From Pseudomonadota bacterium (GTDB lineage: Bacteria; Pseudomonadota; Gammaproteobacteria; Steroidobacterales; Steroidobacteraceae): 64,000 nucleotides of DNA. Within the stretch, counting starts at the first letter, position 1, and every line of letters begins with the position of its first letter. The translations under genes and the position numbers were made by a program. Below are positions 1 through 9,448 of the stretch, piece after piece. The notes under the pieces are model-generated. The model was not told the DNA's origin, searched no databases, and saw only the letters and a program-made list of their open reading frames with translations. The stretch lies in contig JANYAE010000122.1 in assembly GCA_025355105.1 (NCBI GenBank), positions 62,001 to 126,000 on the forward strand. Reading direction: 5' to 3'.

Positions 1-2007
1 GAGCATCAGCTCGTCCACCGGCTTCCAAAGCAGCTCGACCTCGCCGCCGCGACTGACCGCTTTGCCGGGATTCGCGGTGAACTGCTCGCCGCAGCTCGGC
101 AGGTAGACGTTCTGCTGGATGTTGGACCAGTCGATATAGAAGATGCTGGCGTTGACCTGCAGGCGGTGGTTCAGGAACGAGTTCTTGCCGCCGAGCTCGT
201 AGCTCCACAGCGAGTCCGACTTGAACTGCACCGGAGGCTGCCGCAGGCCCGTGGCCGGATCGACCGGCAGGCCGAGGCTGTTCAGGTCCGGCGAGCAGAA
301 TGTCGCCACCCCGGCGTTCACTCCGCCGGGCCGGAAGCCCTTGCCGGCGCTCGCATAGACCATGTTGTCGCGGTTCGGCTCCCACGCCAGCACGGCCTTG
401 GGCGTCACCGGCTTATCGGTCGCGCTCGTCGTGCTGCCGACCGGCGTCGCCGCGCCGAGGAACGGGCCGTAGTTGTACAGGTAACCCGTGTAATCAAGCT
501 TCGACACGCGCAGGCCGACGGTCGCCTTGAGGGTATCGGTGATCTTGTAGGTCACCTCGCCGAAGGCCGCGAGCTGCTTGTCGACGACCTTGTCGAGCTG
601 GCCGTAGTAGATCTGGCCGTTCGGGCAGGCGAGCGCGAAGGTGGTCGGGTCGCAGACCCCGAATCCGCCGGCTGGCCAGATCTCAGGGTGCGCCGTTGTA
701 TACGCGAGCACCTCGGAGTCGAGCGTCGGGTCGTAGATGTTCTCGGGGATGTTCTCGCTGAGGTGCGAGAAGAACAGGCCGCCGGTCCACGTCAGGCGCG
801 CGTTCGGGTCCTTCGACGACAGCTTGAGCTCCTGGTAGAAGTTGCGCTGCGTGTCGCCGAAGGTCGCGAAGCCCTTGTCGCCCGGCTGCGGGAAAGTGTT
901 AGGCAGTTCCGCGAACAACGCCCATGTGGCGCGCAGGTACTGCGTGTAGTCCGAGGTCGAGTGCTGGTCGCGCGATAGGTACGAGGTGTTCGAGACGAGT
1001 TGTGCGAATCCGAGATCCCAGTCCAGTTTGACCGCGCCGAGCCAGAAGGGGTCCGTGCTCGGGTTGGTAAGCGCGTTGCCGTTGCGATAGACGCCGCCGC
1101 TCGGATCCGAGAGCGCCTGCCAGTACGCGGCCGTGTCGTTGAGCTGGAGGCGTTGGTAGTACAGCGAAGGCGAGACGGTCACGGAGTCCGCCGGCTTCCA
1201 CTTGAGCGCCACGCGGAAGGTCGTCGTCTGTTGCCAGTTTGCGGCCTTCTCGCTGGTGTTGGCATAGCTCGGCGTCGGCGTCGCCGCGACCGGATCGCTC
1301 AGCGTGTAGCCGACGCGGTCCACCCAGCCACCGTCGCGACGAATCGAGGCGCTGATGCGAAGGCCAAGCACGTTGTCGATCAGCGCCTGGCCCATCGCCG
1401 CGCCGAACTCGTAGCTGGGGTCGCCATGGCTGGTGGAGGAAAGTTCGGCGCGCGTGTAGCCGGTCGAGCCGACTAGGTTCGGCGCCGGCGTGATGAAGCG
1501 AATGGCGCCGCCCTCGGCGCCGGCACCGAACAGCGTGCCCTGCGGCCCGCGCAGCACCTCCACGCGGTCGAGGTCGAATAGCGCAGGGAAGATCGTCACG
1601 GCGCCGAAACCGATGTGGCGGCTCTGGACCGGCGTGTCGTCGACGTAGATGCCGGTGGTGGAAGTGCCCGCGGTGGAATCGACGCCGCGGATGTTGATGT
1701 CCGAGTTCTCGTCGTTGTAGTTCGCCGACGAGCCCATGCCGTTGCGCATGAAGGTGACGCCCGGCGACAGGCGCGACAGGTCGTCGATGTTCTTCAGGCC
1801 CTGGGAATCGAGCTTTTCCTGGCTGAAGGCGCTGACGCTGATCGGCACGTCCTGCAGGCGCTCGGCGCGGCGCGTCGCAGTCACGATGACTTCTTCGATG
1901 CCGCCAGAGTTCGCGCTCTGGTCGGCGGTCTGGGCGACGGCGGTGCCGGCGGACAGCATGCCCAACAGGGCGGCGGTCACGCTGATGCGTACGAGAATCC
2001 CGGTCAT
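1..2007 (-). CDS. TonB-dependent outer-membrane receptor (3' end outside window)
   Basis: Outer-membrane receptor that imports a ligand using TonB/ExbBD energy; the ligand cannot be told from sequence. About 669 residues are visible and the C-terminal barrel strands run off the left edge. A signal peptide ends near residue 25 (AGTAVAQ), followed by a TonB-box-like EEVIVTA (38-44) and a plug domain with DVPISVSAF, NIRGVDSTAGTS, a YVDD motif and the hallmark RVEVLRGPQGTLFGAGAEGG. The remainder shows alternating barrel-strand sequence (ANTSEKAANWQQTTTFRVAL). The start is the ATG before MTGILVRIS, the only one that gives a clean signal peptide. It diverges from the amidohydrolase/phosphoesterase unit across 309 bp, so it may import a substrate for those exported hydrolases (inference). 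Confidence 0.9.
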   Translation of the reverse strand, partial: MTGILVRISVTAALLGMLSAGTAVAQTADQSANSGGIEEVIVTATRRAERLQDVPISVSAFSQEKLDSQGLKNIDDLSRLSPGVTFMRNGMGSSANYNDENSDINIRGVDSTAGTSTTGIYVDDTPVQSRHIGFGAVTIFPALFDLDRVEVLRGPQGTLFGAGAEGGAIRFITPAPNLVGSTGYTRAELSSTSHGDPSYEFGAAMGQALIDNVLGLRISASIRRDGGWVDRVGYTLSDPVAATPTPSYANTSEKAANWQQTTTFRVALKWKPADSVTVSPSLYYQRLQLNDTAAYWQALSDPSGGVYRNGNALTNPSTDPFWLGAVKLDWDLGFAQLVSNTSYLSRDQHSTSDYTQYLRATWALFAELPNTFPQPGDKGFATFGDTQRNFYQELKLSSKDPNARLTWTGGLFFSHLSENIPENIYDPTLDSEVLAYTTAHPEIWPAGGFGVCDPTTFALACPNGQIYYGQLDKVVDKQLAAFGEVTYKITDTLKATVGLRVSKLDYTGYLYNYGPFLGAATPVGSTTSATDKPVTPKAVLAWEPNRDNMVYASAGKGFRPGGVNAGVATFCSPDLNSLGLPVDPATGLRQPPVQFKSDSLWSYELGGKNSFLNHRLQVNASIFYIDWSNIQQNVYLPSCGEQFTANPGKAVSRGGEVELLWKPVDELML

Positions 2008-2316
2008 GCTCTGATCCCCTGTGATGTCCCAAGTTGCGGCCAGCGGCGTCGCACGTGCGGCTGCCGCTTGTCGCTGCCGTCCCCTCGTTGCCGGCACGCG
2101 ACACTGGAGTGTTTGCGGTCGTTGTCTTGGCGGCAGGCCTGCGCCGCCGCCCCGGAAAGGTACCCGAGAATGGCGCGCCTGCCCAGAGGCGTGCGCGCCA
2201 CAACCAGTCACGTGCTGGCCAGCAGGGGACCCCGATGCGAAGATCCGGCTTCCCGGCGGGCCCCGATGGGCGCTGGCGACCGGTGCGCCGGGCGATTTCG
2301 AAATGAAAGGAGTGGT
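2008..2316. other. Intergenic region between divergent genes
   Basis: This 309-bp stretch separates the receptor gene from the amidohydrolase gene and should hold both promoters. I see no convincing coding potential and no clear -35/-10 pair. The only clear signal is the AAAGGAG ribosome-binding site at 2306-2312, serving the plus-strand gene. Confidence 0.6.
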
Positions 2317-4374
2317 ATGACCGGACGACAGCTCGGGACTTGGGTGCGCGGCGCGGCCATCGGCCTCGGCGCCGGATGGCTCGCGTTTGCCGGTCCGGTC
2401 GCGGCGGCGGCCGCCGCACCGGTCGCCGCCGACCTCGTCGTCACCGGCGCGCGCATCTACACCGCCGCCGGCGGGCCGCTCGCGGCGGCGCTGGCGGTCA
2501 AGGACGGCCGCCTGGTGTACGTCGGCGCCGCGGAGGGTGTCAGCCCCTTCATCGGCGCCCACACGCGGGTCGAGCGGGCCGGCGGCCGGCTGGTGATCCC
2601 GGGGCTCGCCGACACGCACATCCACCCGCTCGACATCGTCGACCTCGACGTCTGCGACCTCGACAGCAAGCCGATGTCGCTGCGCGAGCTGTCGGGATTC
2701 GTGCGCACCTGCCTGGCGCGCTACCGGACGGCCCCGGGCAAGCGGCTGATCGTGCATCAGTGGAACTACACGAGCGGCAACCAACCGGACCCGCAATACC
2801 CGACGCTGCGCGCGGCGCTCGACCAGGTCTCGACACGCCACCAGATCGAGCTGCTCGGCAACGACGCGCACCACGCTGCGTTCAACAGCCTCGCGCTCGC
2901 GAGCGCCAAGAACGCCGACGGGCTCGTGGTCGGCATCTCGAAGCAGACGCTCGGCGGCGCCTTCAGCGCGTATTCGAAACTGATCGGCGTCGACGCCGTG
3001 GGCGAGCCAAACGGCGCGGTCAACGAGGATGCGCGCTACACGATCAACCCCAACAGCATGCTCTACACCGAGCTCGAGGCGACGCTGCGGGTCGCCGAGC
3101 GCATTCCGGCGCGCCTCAACAGCGTCGGCATCACCGCGATGATGGACGCGATGGCGACCGCCGACGGCCTGCCGGTCTACGACCGCTTGCTGGCCCGTCA
3201 CCAGCTCACCGTGCGCACGAGCATCGCCCAGTTTTACGACCCGGCGCGCTTTCGCCGCGCCGACGGACAGGTGGACTGGGACGCGATGCTGAGTCAGGCG
3301 AAGGCGCTGCGCAGCCGCTACGCCGGCAACCCGCTGTTCGATGCCGGCACCGTGAAGCTGTTCGCCGACGGCGTGCTCGAGGGCAACCCGTTCGCGGTGC
3401 CGCCGACGCTGCCGAATGGCGCGGTGCTCGAGCCGCTGCTGCAGCCGATATTTGCCACCGACGCGGCCGGGCACGCGACCGTCGTCGGCTACGTCGATAC
3501 CGCCTCGGCGAGCTGCCTGGCGGTGCGCGCGGCACCGCAGCGCTACGCCGCCGACGACACGATCGCGGCCTTCACCAAGGCCAACGGCTTCCACCCCGGC
3601 CAATGCCAGATCTCGAGCGGCCAGCTGCAGCATGAGCGCGGCGTGATCCTCGAGTTCGTGCGGCGCTTCCACCTCGCCGGCTTCAACGTCCACATCCACG
3701 CGCTCGGCGACCGCGCCGTGCGCGCGGCGGTCGACGCGATCGAGGCGGCGCGCGCCGAGGACGGCGTCAGCACGACGCGCGACGGCCTCGCGCACGTGCA
3801 GCTGGCGCACCCGGACGACGTGCGCCGCATCGGCCGCGATCGCCTCTTTGTCGCATTCACCTACGGCTGGGCCAATGCCAGCCAGGACTACGACCTGACC
3901 GTGATCCCGTTCATCCAGAAGGTGAGCGGCAACAGCTACGCGGCACTGCATCCGGCCGGCAGCTACTACGAGGCGAACGCCTACCCGTTCCGCAGCGCGC
4001 TGGACGCCGGTGCCGTGCTGACCGCCGGCTCCGATGCGCCGGTCGAGACGCGCGACCCGCGGCCCTTCGCCAATATGGCGATGGCCCTTGCGCGCCGCAA
4101 CCCGGGCGAGCTGCCGCTCAACGCGGCCGAGGCGATCACGATCGAGGAGGTGCTGCAGGCCTACACGATCAACGGCGCACGCTTCCTCGGCCGCGAGCGC
4201 GACGCGGGCTCGCTGGAGGTCGGCAAGTCCGCCGACTTCGTGCTGCTCGATCGCGATCTGCTGGCGCTCGCCAAGGCCGGCCGCTACCAGGACATCGCCG
4301 CGACCCGGGTGCTCGGCACGTGGTTCGAGGGCCGGCGCGTCTACCGGGCGCCGGCAGCAAAGGGCAGGCCATGA
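2317..4374 (+). CDS. Exported amidohydrolase, YtcJ-like (Amidohydrolase_3)
   Basis: Metal-dependent hydrolase of the amidohydrolase superfamily, 685 aa, with an N-terminal signal peptide (hydrophobic run to about residue 35, then AADLVVTGARIYT, the usual entry strand of the family). Metal-binding signatures are visible: THIHP near residues 99-103, VHIHALGDRA near 456-465 and TAGSDAPVE near 570. The C-terminal NGARFLG...GSLEVGKSADFVLLDRDL returns to the small beta domain. These are the marks of YtcJ-like N-acyl/formamide hydrolases; the substrate is unknown. The start is fixed by AAAGGAG five bases upstream of the ATG. The stop overlaps the next ATG (ATGA), so it is translationally coupled to the phosphoesterase gene. 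Confidence 0.88.
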   Translation: MTGRQLGTWVRGAAIGLGAGWLAFAGPVAAAAAAPVAADLVVTGARIYTAAGGPLAAALAVKDGRLVYVGAAEGVSPFIGAHTRVERAGGRLVIPGLADTHIHPLDIVDLDVCDLDSKPMSLRELSGFVRTCLARYRTAPGKRLIVHQWNYTSGNQPDPQYPTLRAALDQVSTRHQIELLGNDAHHAAFNSLALASAKNADGLVVGISKQTLGGAFSAYSKLIGVDAVGEPNGAVNEDARYTINPNSMLYTELEATLRVAERIPARLNSVGITAMMDAMATADGLPVYDRLLARHQLTVRTSIAQFYDPARFRRADGQVDWDAMLSQAKALRSRYAGNPLFDAGTVKLFADGVLEGNPFAVPPTLPNGAVLEPLLQPIFATDAAGHATVVGYVDTASASCLAVRAAPQRYAADDTIAAFTKANGFHPGQCQISSGQLQHERGVILEFVRRFHLAGFNVHIHALGDRAVRAAVDAIEAARAEDGVSTTRDGLAHVQLAHPDDVRRIGRDRLFVAFTYGWANASQDYDLTVIPFIQKVSGNSYAALHPAGSYYEANAYPFRSALDAGAVLTAGSDAPVETRDPRPFANMAMALARRNPGELPLNAAEAITIEEVLQAYTINGARFLGRERDAGSLEVGKSADFVLLDRDLLALAKAGRYQDIAATRVLGTWFEGRRVYRAPAAKGRP

Positions 4375-5384
4375 ACAGTATTCCGAGTCGCGCGCTGCGC
4401 CGCGCCCTGGCCCTCGGCGCGACGCTGCTCGCCGCGTTGCTCACCGCAGCCTGCGCCCATCAGGCGCGGCCGCCTGAGGTCGCAGCGACCTTTCAGGTTT
4501 CGCATCCGGTGGCCGGCGAACCGCTGCGCTTCGTCATCTACGGCGACATCCGCTTCACGGCACCGAGCGAGCGCGTCGCGAGCGTGCCGAGCGTGCGGCA
4601 GGCGCTGGTCGCCCGGATCGCGGCGGAGAGCCCGGCGGCGGTGCTGCTGACGGGCGATGTCCCGTGGCACGGCGGCGTGACCGCCGACTACGACGTGTTC
4701 CGCGAGGAGACCGCCGCCTGGCGGGCGCGTGGGCTCCCGGTGTTCCCGACGCTCGGCAACCACGAGTTTGCGATGTGCATCGAGGGGGACTGCCTCGAGC
4801 ATTGGTGGAACGCATTCCCGGCGCTGCGCGGCCAGCGCTGGTACTCGGTGGCCATGGGCTCGCGTCTGGTTGCGTTCGCGCTCGACAGCGATGCGCCGTT
4901 GGTCGCCGGCTCGGCGCAGCGCGAGTGGCTCGACGCCGCGCTCGAGCGGCTGCCGCCCTCGGTCGAGTTCGTCGTCGTCTTCCTGCATCACCCGCCGGTC
5001 GCGGACCTGCAGGAGGGCGCGGCCGCCGACCACAACCCGCGGCCGAACGAGGCGGCGCTCGCGGCGGACCTCGAGCAGCTCACCGCGCGCACGCGGCTGC
5101 GTTTCGTGGTCTGCGGCGGGCACATCCACAACTACGAGCGACACCTGCAGGGCGGCATCGTCTACCTCGTGTCCGGCGGCGGCGGCGCGCGGCCGTACGA
5201 GGTCGCGCGCGACGCCGGCGATCTGTACCGGGGACCCACCTTCCCCAATTTCCACTTCCTGCGCTTCACGCTCGAGGGTGAGGTGCTGCGCGGCGAGATG
5301 CTGCGGCTCGAGGACTTCGACGCGGCCGCACCCGGCCGCTTCGAGACGCGCGACGCCTTCGAGCTGCGCGCCGCGCCGCGCTAG
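4371..5384 (+). CDS. Lipoprotein metallophosphoesterase (calcineurin-like)
   Basis: Calcineurin-type phosphoesterase of 337 aa. A lipobox (LLTAAC, Cys28) predicts a membrane-anchored lipoprotein in the envelope. The binuclear-metal signature is readable in order: YGDIRF (about 58-63), LLTGDVPWHGG, TLGNHEF (128-134), FLHHPPV and GGHIHNYERH (about 249-258). This resembles purple-acid-phosphatase-like lipoproteins; the first block has GDIR rather than the common GDxH, typical of that subgroup. It overlaps the upstream amidohydrolase by 4 bp, so the two are probably co-expressed and may act in turn on the same exported substrate (inference). The substrate is unknown. Confidence 0.85.
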   Translation: MNSIPSRALRRALALGATLLAALLTAACAHQARPPEVAATFQVSHPVAGEPLRFVIYGDIRFTAPSERVASVPSVRQALVARIAAESPAAVLLTGDVPWHGGVTADYDVFREETAAWRARGLPVFPTLGNHEFAMCIEGDCLEHWWNAFPALRGQRWYSVAMGSRLVAFALDSDAPLVAGSAQREWLDAALERLPPSVEFVVVFLHHPPVADLQEGAAADHNPRPNEAALAADLEQLTARTRLRFVVCGGHIHNYERHLQGGIVYLVSGGGGARPYEVARDAGDLYRGPTFPNFHFLRFTLEGEVLRGEMLRLEDFDAAAPGRFETRDAFELRAAPR

Positions 5385-5459
5385 CGCCGTTGCTGCGGCA
5401 AACCGCGGCCGCCCGGCGTCGCGACGGAGGCATAATTCGGGTCCTCCTGAGGGACCACG

Positions 5460-6785
5460 ATGCTTGAGACTCTGGCCGCCGGTGTCTTTCGAACGGCAGC
5501 GCGCCGCCGGATGCGGTTGGCCCCAAGCGCCGGCATCCCGGCGGCACCGCAACAGCCGGTCTTTCTGTACCTGCACGTGCCGTTCTGCGAAGTGCTCTGC
5601 CCGTACTGTTCGTTCCATCGCGTGCGCTACCAGGACGGCAAGGCGCACCGCTACTTCGCGGCGCTGCGCCAGGAGCTGCGGCACTACCACGAGCAGGGCT
5701 TTCGCTTCAGCGGCGTCTACGTCGGCGGCGGCACGCCGACGGTCTTGCCCGGCGAGCTGGTGGCGACGCTCGGCCTCGCTCGCGAGCTCAACCCCGGCCT
5801 CGGCGACATCTCCGTCGAGACCAACCCGAAGGACCTGCGCGAGGAGGTGCTAGCCGCGCTGGTCGGCGCCGGCGTCGGGCGGCTGTCGGTCGGCGTGCAG
5901 AGCTTCGACGACGGCATGCTCGCCAGGATGGGTCGACTCGAAAAGTACGGCGACCGTGCCGAGATCCTCGCGCGACTGGCGGCGGCGGCAGGGCGCTTTC
6001 GGACGCTGAACGTCGATATGATGTGGAATCTGCCGCACCAGAGCGAAGCGATGCTCGAGGCGGACCTTGAGGCCGTGCTCGGCAGCCCCGCCAACCAGGC
6101 CTCGTTCTATCCGCTGATGCAGACCCGCGCCGCGGCGCGGCAGATGGCGCGGACCATGGGCGTGCCGCCGCGCCGCCGGCTGCACGGCGACTACCAGCGG
6201 ATCCTGGCGCGGCAGCGGCCGGAGTTCACGCCCACCTCCGGCTGGTGCTTCAGCCGCGGCGCGCGCGGCATCGATGAGTACCTGGTCGACAACGGCGACT
6301 ACGTCGGCCTCGGCAGCGGCGCGTTCAGCTATGTCGGTGGCGCCGTCTATGCGACGACCTTTTCCCTCAACGGCTACGTCGAACGCGTCGAGCGCGGCGG
6401 CACTGGAGTGACGGGCCAGCGGCCGCTCGGCGTGCATGAGCGCATGCACTACGACGTGCTGGTGCGGCTCTTCGGGCTGCGGCTCGAGCGCGACTGGGTG
6501 CGGCGGCGATACGGCTGGCGCCTCGAGCGCATCCTGGCCGCGGAACTGCTGCCGTTGCGCGGGCTCGGCGCCGTCACCGCCGACGCCGCCGGCTGGTCGC
6601 TGACCGACCGCGGAATGTATCTGTGGGTGCAGATGATGTCGGCGTTTTTCGAGGCGGTGAACGCGTTCCGCGAGCAGATGCGCCACCAGATCCGCGCCGA
6701 GCTCGAGGAGCAGGGCCTCGGCGAGGCGCAGGTGCCGATCGCCGAGATCCGCCACGGACCGGCGAGTCTCAGGCGGGCGCGTTGA
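5460..6785 (+). CDS. Radical SAM protein, coproporphyrinogen III oxidase-like (HemN/HemW family)
   Basis: Radical SAM enzyme of 441 aa. The 4Fe-4S cluster motif CEVLCPYC (Cys43, 47, 50) lies in LYLHVPFC, followed by the family blocks YVGGGTPTVLP, SVETNPKDL, RLSVGVQSFDDGML, LNVDMMWNLPHQ, FYPLMQT and GLGSGAFSYVGG. This is the HemN/HemW/HutW architecture with an extended C-terminal helical part. Whether it oxidises coproporphyrinogen, handles haem (HemW) or opens haem (ChuW/HutW) cannot be decided from sequence. A GAGGGA site precedes the ATG. It sits next to a haem-rich cytochrome island, so a haem-supply role is attractive but inferred. Its 3' end overlaps the convergent NTF2-like gene by 17 bp. 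Confidence 0.82.
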   Translation: MLETLAAGVFRTAARRRMRLAPSAGIPAAPQQPVFLYLHVPFCEVLCPYCSFHRVRYQDGKAHRYFAALRQELRHYHEQGFRFSGVYVGGGTPTVLPGELVATLGLARELNPGLGDISVETNPKDLREEVLAALVGAGVGRLSVGVQSFDDGMLARMGRLEKYGDRAEILARLAAAAGRFRTLNVDMMWNLPHQSEAMLEADLEAVLGSPANQASFYPLMQTRAAARQMARTMGVPPRRRLHGDYQRILARQRPEFTPTSGWCFSRGARGIDEYLVDNGDYVGLGSGAFSYVGGAVYATTFSLNGYVERVERGGTGVTGQRPLGVHERMHYDVLVRLFGLRLERDWVRRRYGWRLERILAAELLPLRGLGAVTADAAGWSLTDRGMYLWVQMMSAFFEAVNAFREQMRHQIRAELEEQGLGEAQVPIAEIRHGPASLRRAR

Positions 6786-7161
6786 ACAGCGGCCCGTTGT
6801 CGATGAAGATCCGGTACGAGCGGATCGGACCGCCACCGAGCGTGAAGACGTTGACGAAGGGCACGGTCAGCGTCGAGCCGTCGTGGCGCGTGTAGGTGAC
6901 CTCACCCTCGCCGACGGCGCTCCCCGGTCCCGTCCAGCTCGCCAGCAGGCGGTGACGGCAGCCGCCGATCGCGGCGAAGAAGCCGCCGACGGCTGCCCGG
7001 ATCGCGGCGCGCCCGACGACCGGTGGCGCGTTGCCGAAGCGGAACTCACCGTCCTCGGCGATGAAGGCGACGAAGGCGTCAGCGTCGCGCGCGTCGATGG
7101 CGGCGAACAGGCGCGCCCAGCCGGCGGCATCCGGTGCGAAGGTGGCGGTCGCAACTGTCAT
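6769..7161 (-). CDS. NTF2-like / SnoaL-like domain protein
   Basis: Small cone-fold protein of 130 aa: GWARLFAAIDARDADAFVAFIAEDGEFRFGN is the typical opening helix pair and first strand of SnoaL/NTF2-like proteins, and the later strands (TYTRHDGSTLTVPFVNVF, IRSYRIFIDNGPLF) complete the fold. Members are isomerases, dehydratases or ligand-binding proteins; no function can be assigned. The start MTVATATF was chosen because AGAGGAG precedes it; the longer open frame has no such site. The gene points away from the cytochrome island and converges on the radical SAM gene. Confidence 0.75.
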   Translation of the reverse strand: MTVATATFAPDAAGWARLFAAIDARDADAFVAFIAEDGEFRFGNAPPVVGRAAIRAAVGGFFAAIGGCRHRLLASWTGPGSAVGEGEVTYTRHDGSTLTVPFVNVFTLGGGPIRSYRIFIDNGPLFNAPA

Positions 7162-7349
7162 GACATCTCCTCTGCCGGGCCGACACGCTAGCAGGGCCCG
7201 CGGCAACCGACAACGCGGGATATTGCGCGGTGTCGCACGGAAGTTCGCGCCACTGCTACGGAAAACCGAGTCGCGGCTGCTGATGATCACGCGCTAGGCT
7301 CGGCGGCGAATCGAACGCGTCGCAGCGCGCGATCAGCGGAGTTACTGCC

Positions 7350-9413
7350 GTGAGCATACAGTTCCCCGTGCACCGGCACGCCAGCCCGAATCTCGTCGCC
7401 CTGTTCGCGGGTGCCATGCTCGCCGCGCTGCTCGCCTTGCCCGGTGCGGCGGCGGCGGCGCCCGCGGCGGTGACCGCGGCAGCTGCTATTCCGGACGAGA
7501 AGTGCGTCTCCTGCCACGACAACCCGAAGCTCAAAGACGCCGCCGGCCATCCGATGCGGGTCGAGGCGGCAACGCTGTCGGCCTCCGCGCACCGACGGGT
7601 GGCCTGCAGCGACTGTCACGCTGACGCACTCAGGACCTCGCACCCGGGCGAGAAGCTCGGGACGGTCGACATCGCCGCCTGCACGGCCTGCCATCAGGAG
7701 GAGTTCGACAAGAACAAGAACAGCATCCACGCCGCGAAGGGCCTGACCGTTGCCACCTGCACCGGCTGCCATGGAAGCCAGCACTCGGTGCTGAAGAGCA
7801 AGGACCCGAACAACTCGATGTCGGCCGTCAACCAGGTACGGCAGTGCGGCCAATGCCACCGCACCATGATGGCCGGTTACCTGACGAGCGAGCATGCACG
7901 GGCACTGTTCGTCTCCGGCCTCGTCAGTGCGCCGGATTGCACCGGCTGCCACGGCGGCGGCCACGAAATTCTTAGGCATGACGCGCCGGACGCGGTGACC
8001 GCGGCGGCGCACAGCCCCGACACCTGCGGCAAGTGCCACGCCGGCATCCTCAAGGAGTGGTCCGAAGGCGCCCACGGCGAACTCTGGCGCGCGGGCAGCA
8101 GCAAGGGACCGGTGTGCATGACCTGCCACGAGGCGCACGCGATCAAGGTGCCGACCAGCGCCGAGATGCGCCGCCACTTCCCGAGCGACTGCGGCAATTG
8201 CCACGCGGCGCTCTACGCGTCGTTCCACGACAGCTTCCACGGCAAGGCAGGCGCGCTCGGCTACACAGCGGCCGCCATGTGTGCCGACTGCCACACGCCG
8301 CACCATAACCTGAAGGCCTCCGACCCACGCTCGAGCGTCAACCCGGCGAACCTTGGCGCGACCTGCGGCAAGTGCCACCAGAGCGAGGCGAACGCGGCGT
8401 TCCTGACCTACGATCCGCACGCCAAGCCCAGCGACCGCAGCCGCAATCCGTACCTCTACTGGGTCTGGATCGCCATGACCGGGCTACTGCTCGGGGTCTT
8501 CGGCTTCTTCGGCTTGCACGACCTGCTGTGGCTGCAACGCAGCCTGGTCGGCGCGCTTCGCGGTGAGTTCAAGGCGGCCCGCAAGACCGAGGGACCGTAC
8601 GTGCGGCGCTTCTCGAGCGCGCAGATCGCCGTGCATATCACGATCGTCGTCAGCTTTCTGGTGCTCGCCGCGACCGGCCTGCCGCTGAAGTTCGCCGCCG
8701 CGTCCTGGGCGCCGAAACTGATGGCGTTGTGGGGCGGACCACTGGTCGCCGGCGTGCTGCATCGGATCGCGGCGATCGTGACCTTTGGATATTTCGTCTA
8801 TCACCTCGCAAACGTCGCCTTCCAGATGGTCGTGCGCAAGCGCAAGGGCTTCCTGTGGGGTCCGGGCTCGATGGTGCCGCAGCCGAGCGACATCCGCGAC
8901 CTCGCGGCGATGGTCGGCTACTTCCTCTACCGGCGCCCACGGCCCGAGTTCGACCGCTGGACCTACTGGGAGAAGTTCGACTACCTGGCGGTGTTCTGGG
9001 GCGTCGGCATGATCGGCGTTACCGGCCTCGTGCTCTGGTTCCCGGGCTTCTTCACGAAGATTCTGCCGGGCTGGGCGCTGAACGCCGCCTACATCGCCCA
9101 CAGCGACGAGGCGCTGCTCGCGACCGGCTTCATCTTCCTGTTCCACTTCTTCCACACCCACCTGCGGCCGGAAAGCTTCCCGATGGATCCGGTCGTGTTC
9201 ACCGGCCGGATGCCGCTCGAGCGCTTCAAGGAAGAGCGGCCGCTCGAGTACCAGCGACTGGTAGCCGAGAACCAGCTGGACGCGCTGATCATGCCGGCAC
9301 CGTCGAGCGGCGACCTCGCTCGGGCCTACGTGTTCGGCTTCGTGGCGCTCGCGGTGGGTGTGGTGCTCGCCGTCGGAATCTTCATCGCGCTGCTCGGCGG
9401 CCTGCTGCACTGA
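7350..9413 (+). CDS. Multihaem cytochrome c / b-type cytochrome fusion (11 haem c motifs), putative quinol dehydrogenase
   Basis: Protein of 687 aa with a signal peptide (to about residue 37), then eleven CxxCH motifs between residues 50 and 345 (CVSCH, CSDCH, CTACH, CTGCH, CGQCH, CTGCH, CGKCH, CMTCH, CGNCH, CADCH, CGKCH). A membrane domain with about six helices follows (first near 369-389; later [20 protein letters not shown] and [20 protein letters not shown]), with histidines suited to b haems. The b domain resembles formate dehydrogenase gamma/cytochrome b561-type subunits. The likely role is to oxidise quinol and send electrons to periplasmic cytochromes, as CbcL does in Geobacter, though there the domains are in the opposite order. 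The start is GTG with GCGGAG upstream; an internal ATG (residue 23) is possible but would shorten the signal peptide. Confidence 0.87.
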   Translation: MSIQFPVHRHASPNLVALFAGAMLAALLALPGAAAAAPAAVTAAAAIPDEKCVSCHDNPKLKDAAGHPMRVEAATLSASAHRRVACSDCHADALRTSHPGEKLGTVDIAACTACHQEEFDKNKNSIHAAKGLTVATCTGCHGSQHSVLKSKDPNNSMSAVNQVRQCGQCHRTMMAGYLTSEHARALFVSGLVSAPDCTGCHGGGHEILRHDAPDAVTAAAHSPDTCGKCHAGILKEWSEGAHGELWRAGSSKGPVCMTCHEAHAIKVPTSAEMRRHFPSDCGNCHAALYASFHDSFHGKAGALGYTAAAMCADCHTPHHNLKASDPRSSVNPANLGATCGKCHQSEANAAFLTYDPHAKPSDRSRNPYLYWVWIAMTGLLLGVFGFFGLHDLLWLQRSLVGALRGEFKAARKTEGPYVRRFSSAQIAVHITIVVSFLVLAATGLPLKFAAASWAPKLMALWGGPLVAGVLHRIAAIVTFGYFVYHLANVAFQMVVRKRKGFLWGPGSMVPQPSDIRDLAAMVGYFLYRRPRPEFDRWTYWEKFDYLAVFWGVGMIGVTGLVLWFPGFFTKILPGWALNAAYIAHSDEALLATGFIFLFHFFHTHLRPESFPMDPVVFTGRMPLERFKEERPLEYQRLVAENQLDALIMPAPSSGDLARAYVFGFVALAVGVVLAVGIFIALLGGLLH

Positions 9414-9448
9414 TGCCGCGCATGTCCCGCAACTTCTGAGGACGGTCC

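Noticed and set aside
899-2419. Long Arg-rich minus-strand frame over the receptor gene
   Set aside because: It is a shadow of the TonB receptor in another frame; no domain and no ribosome site.
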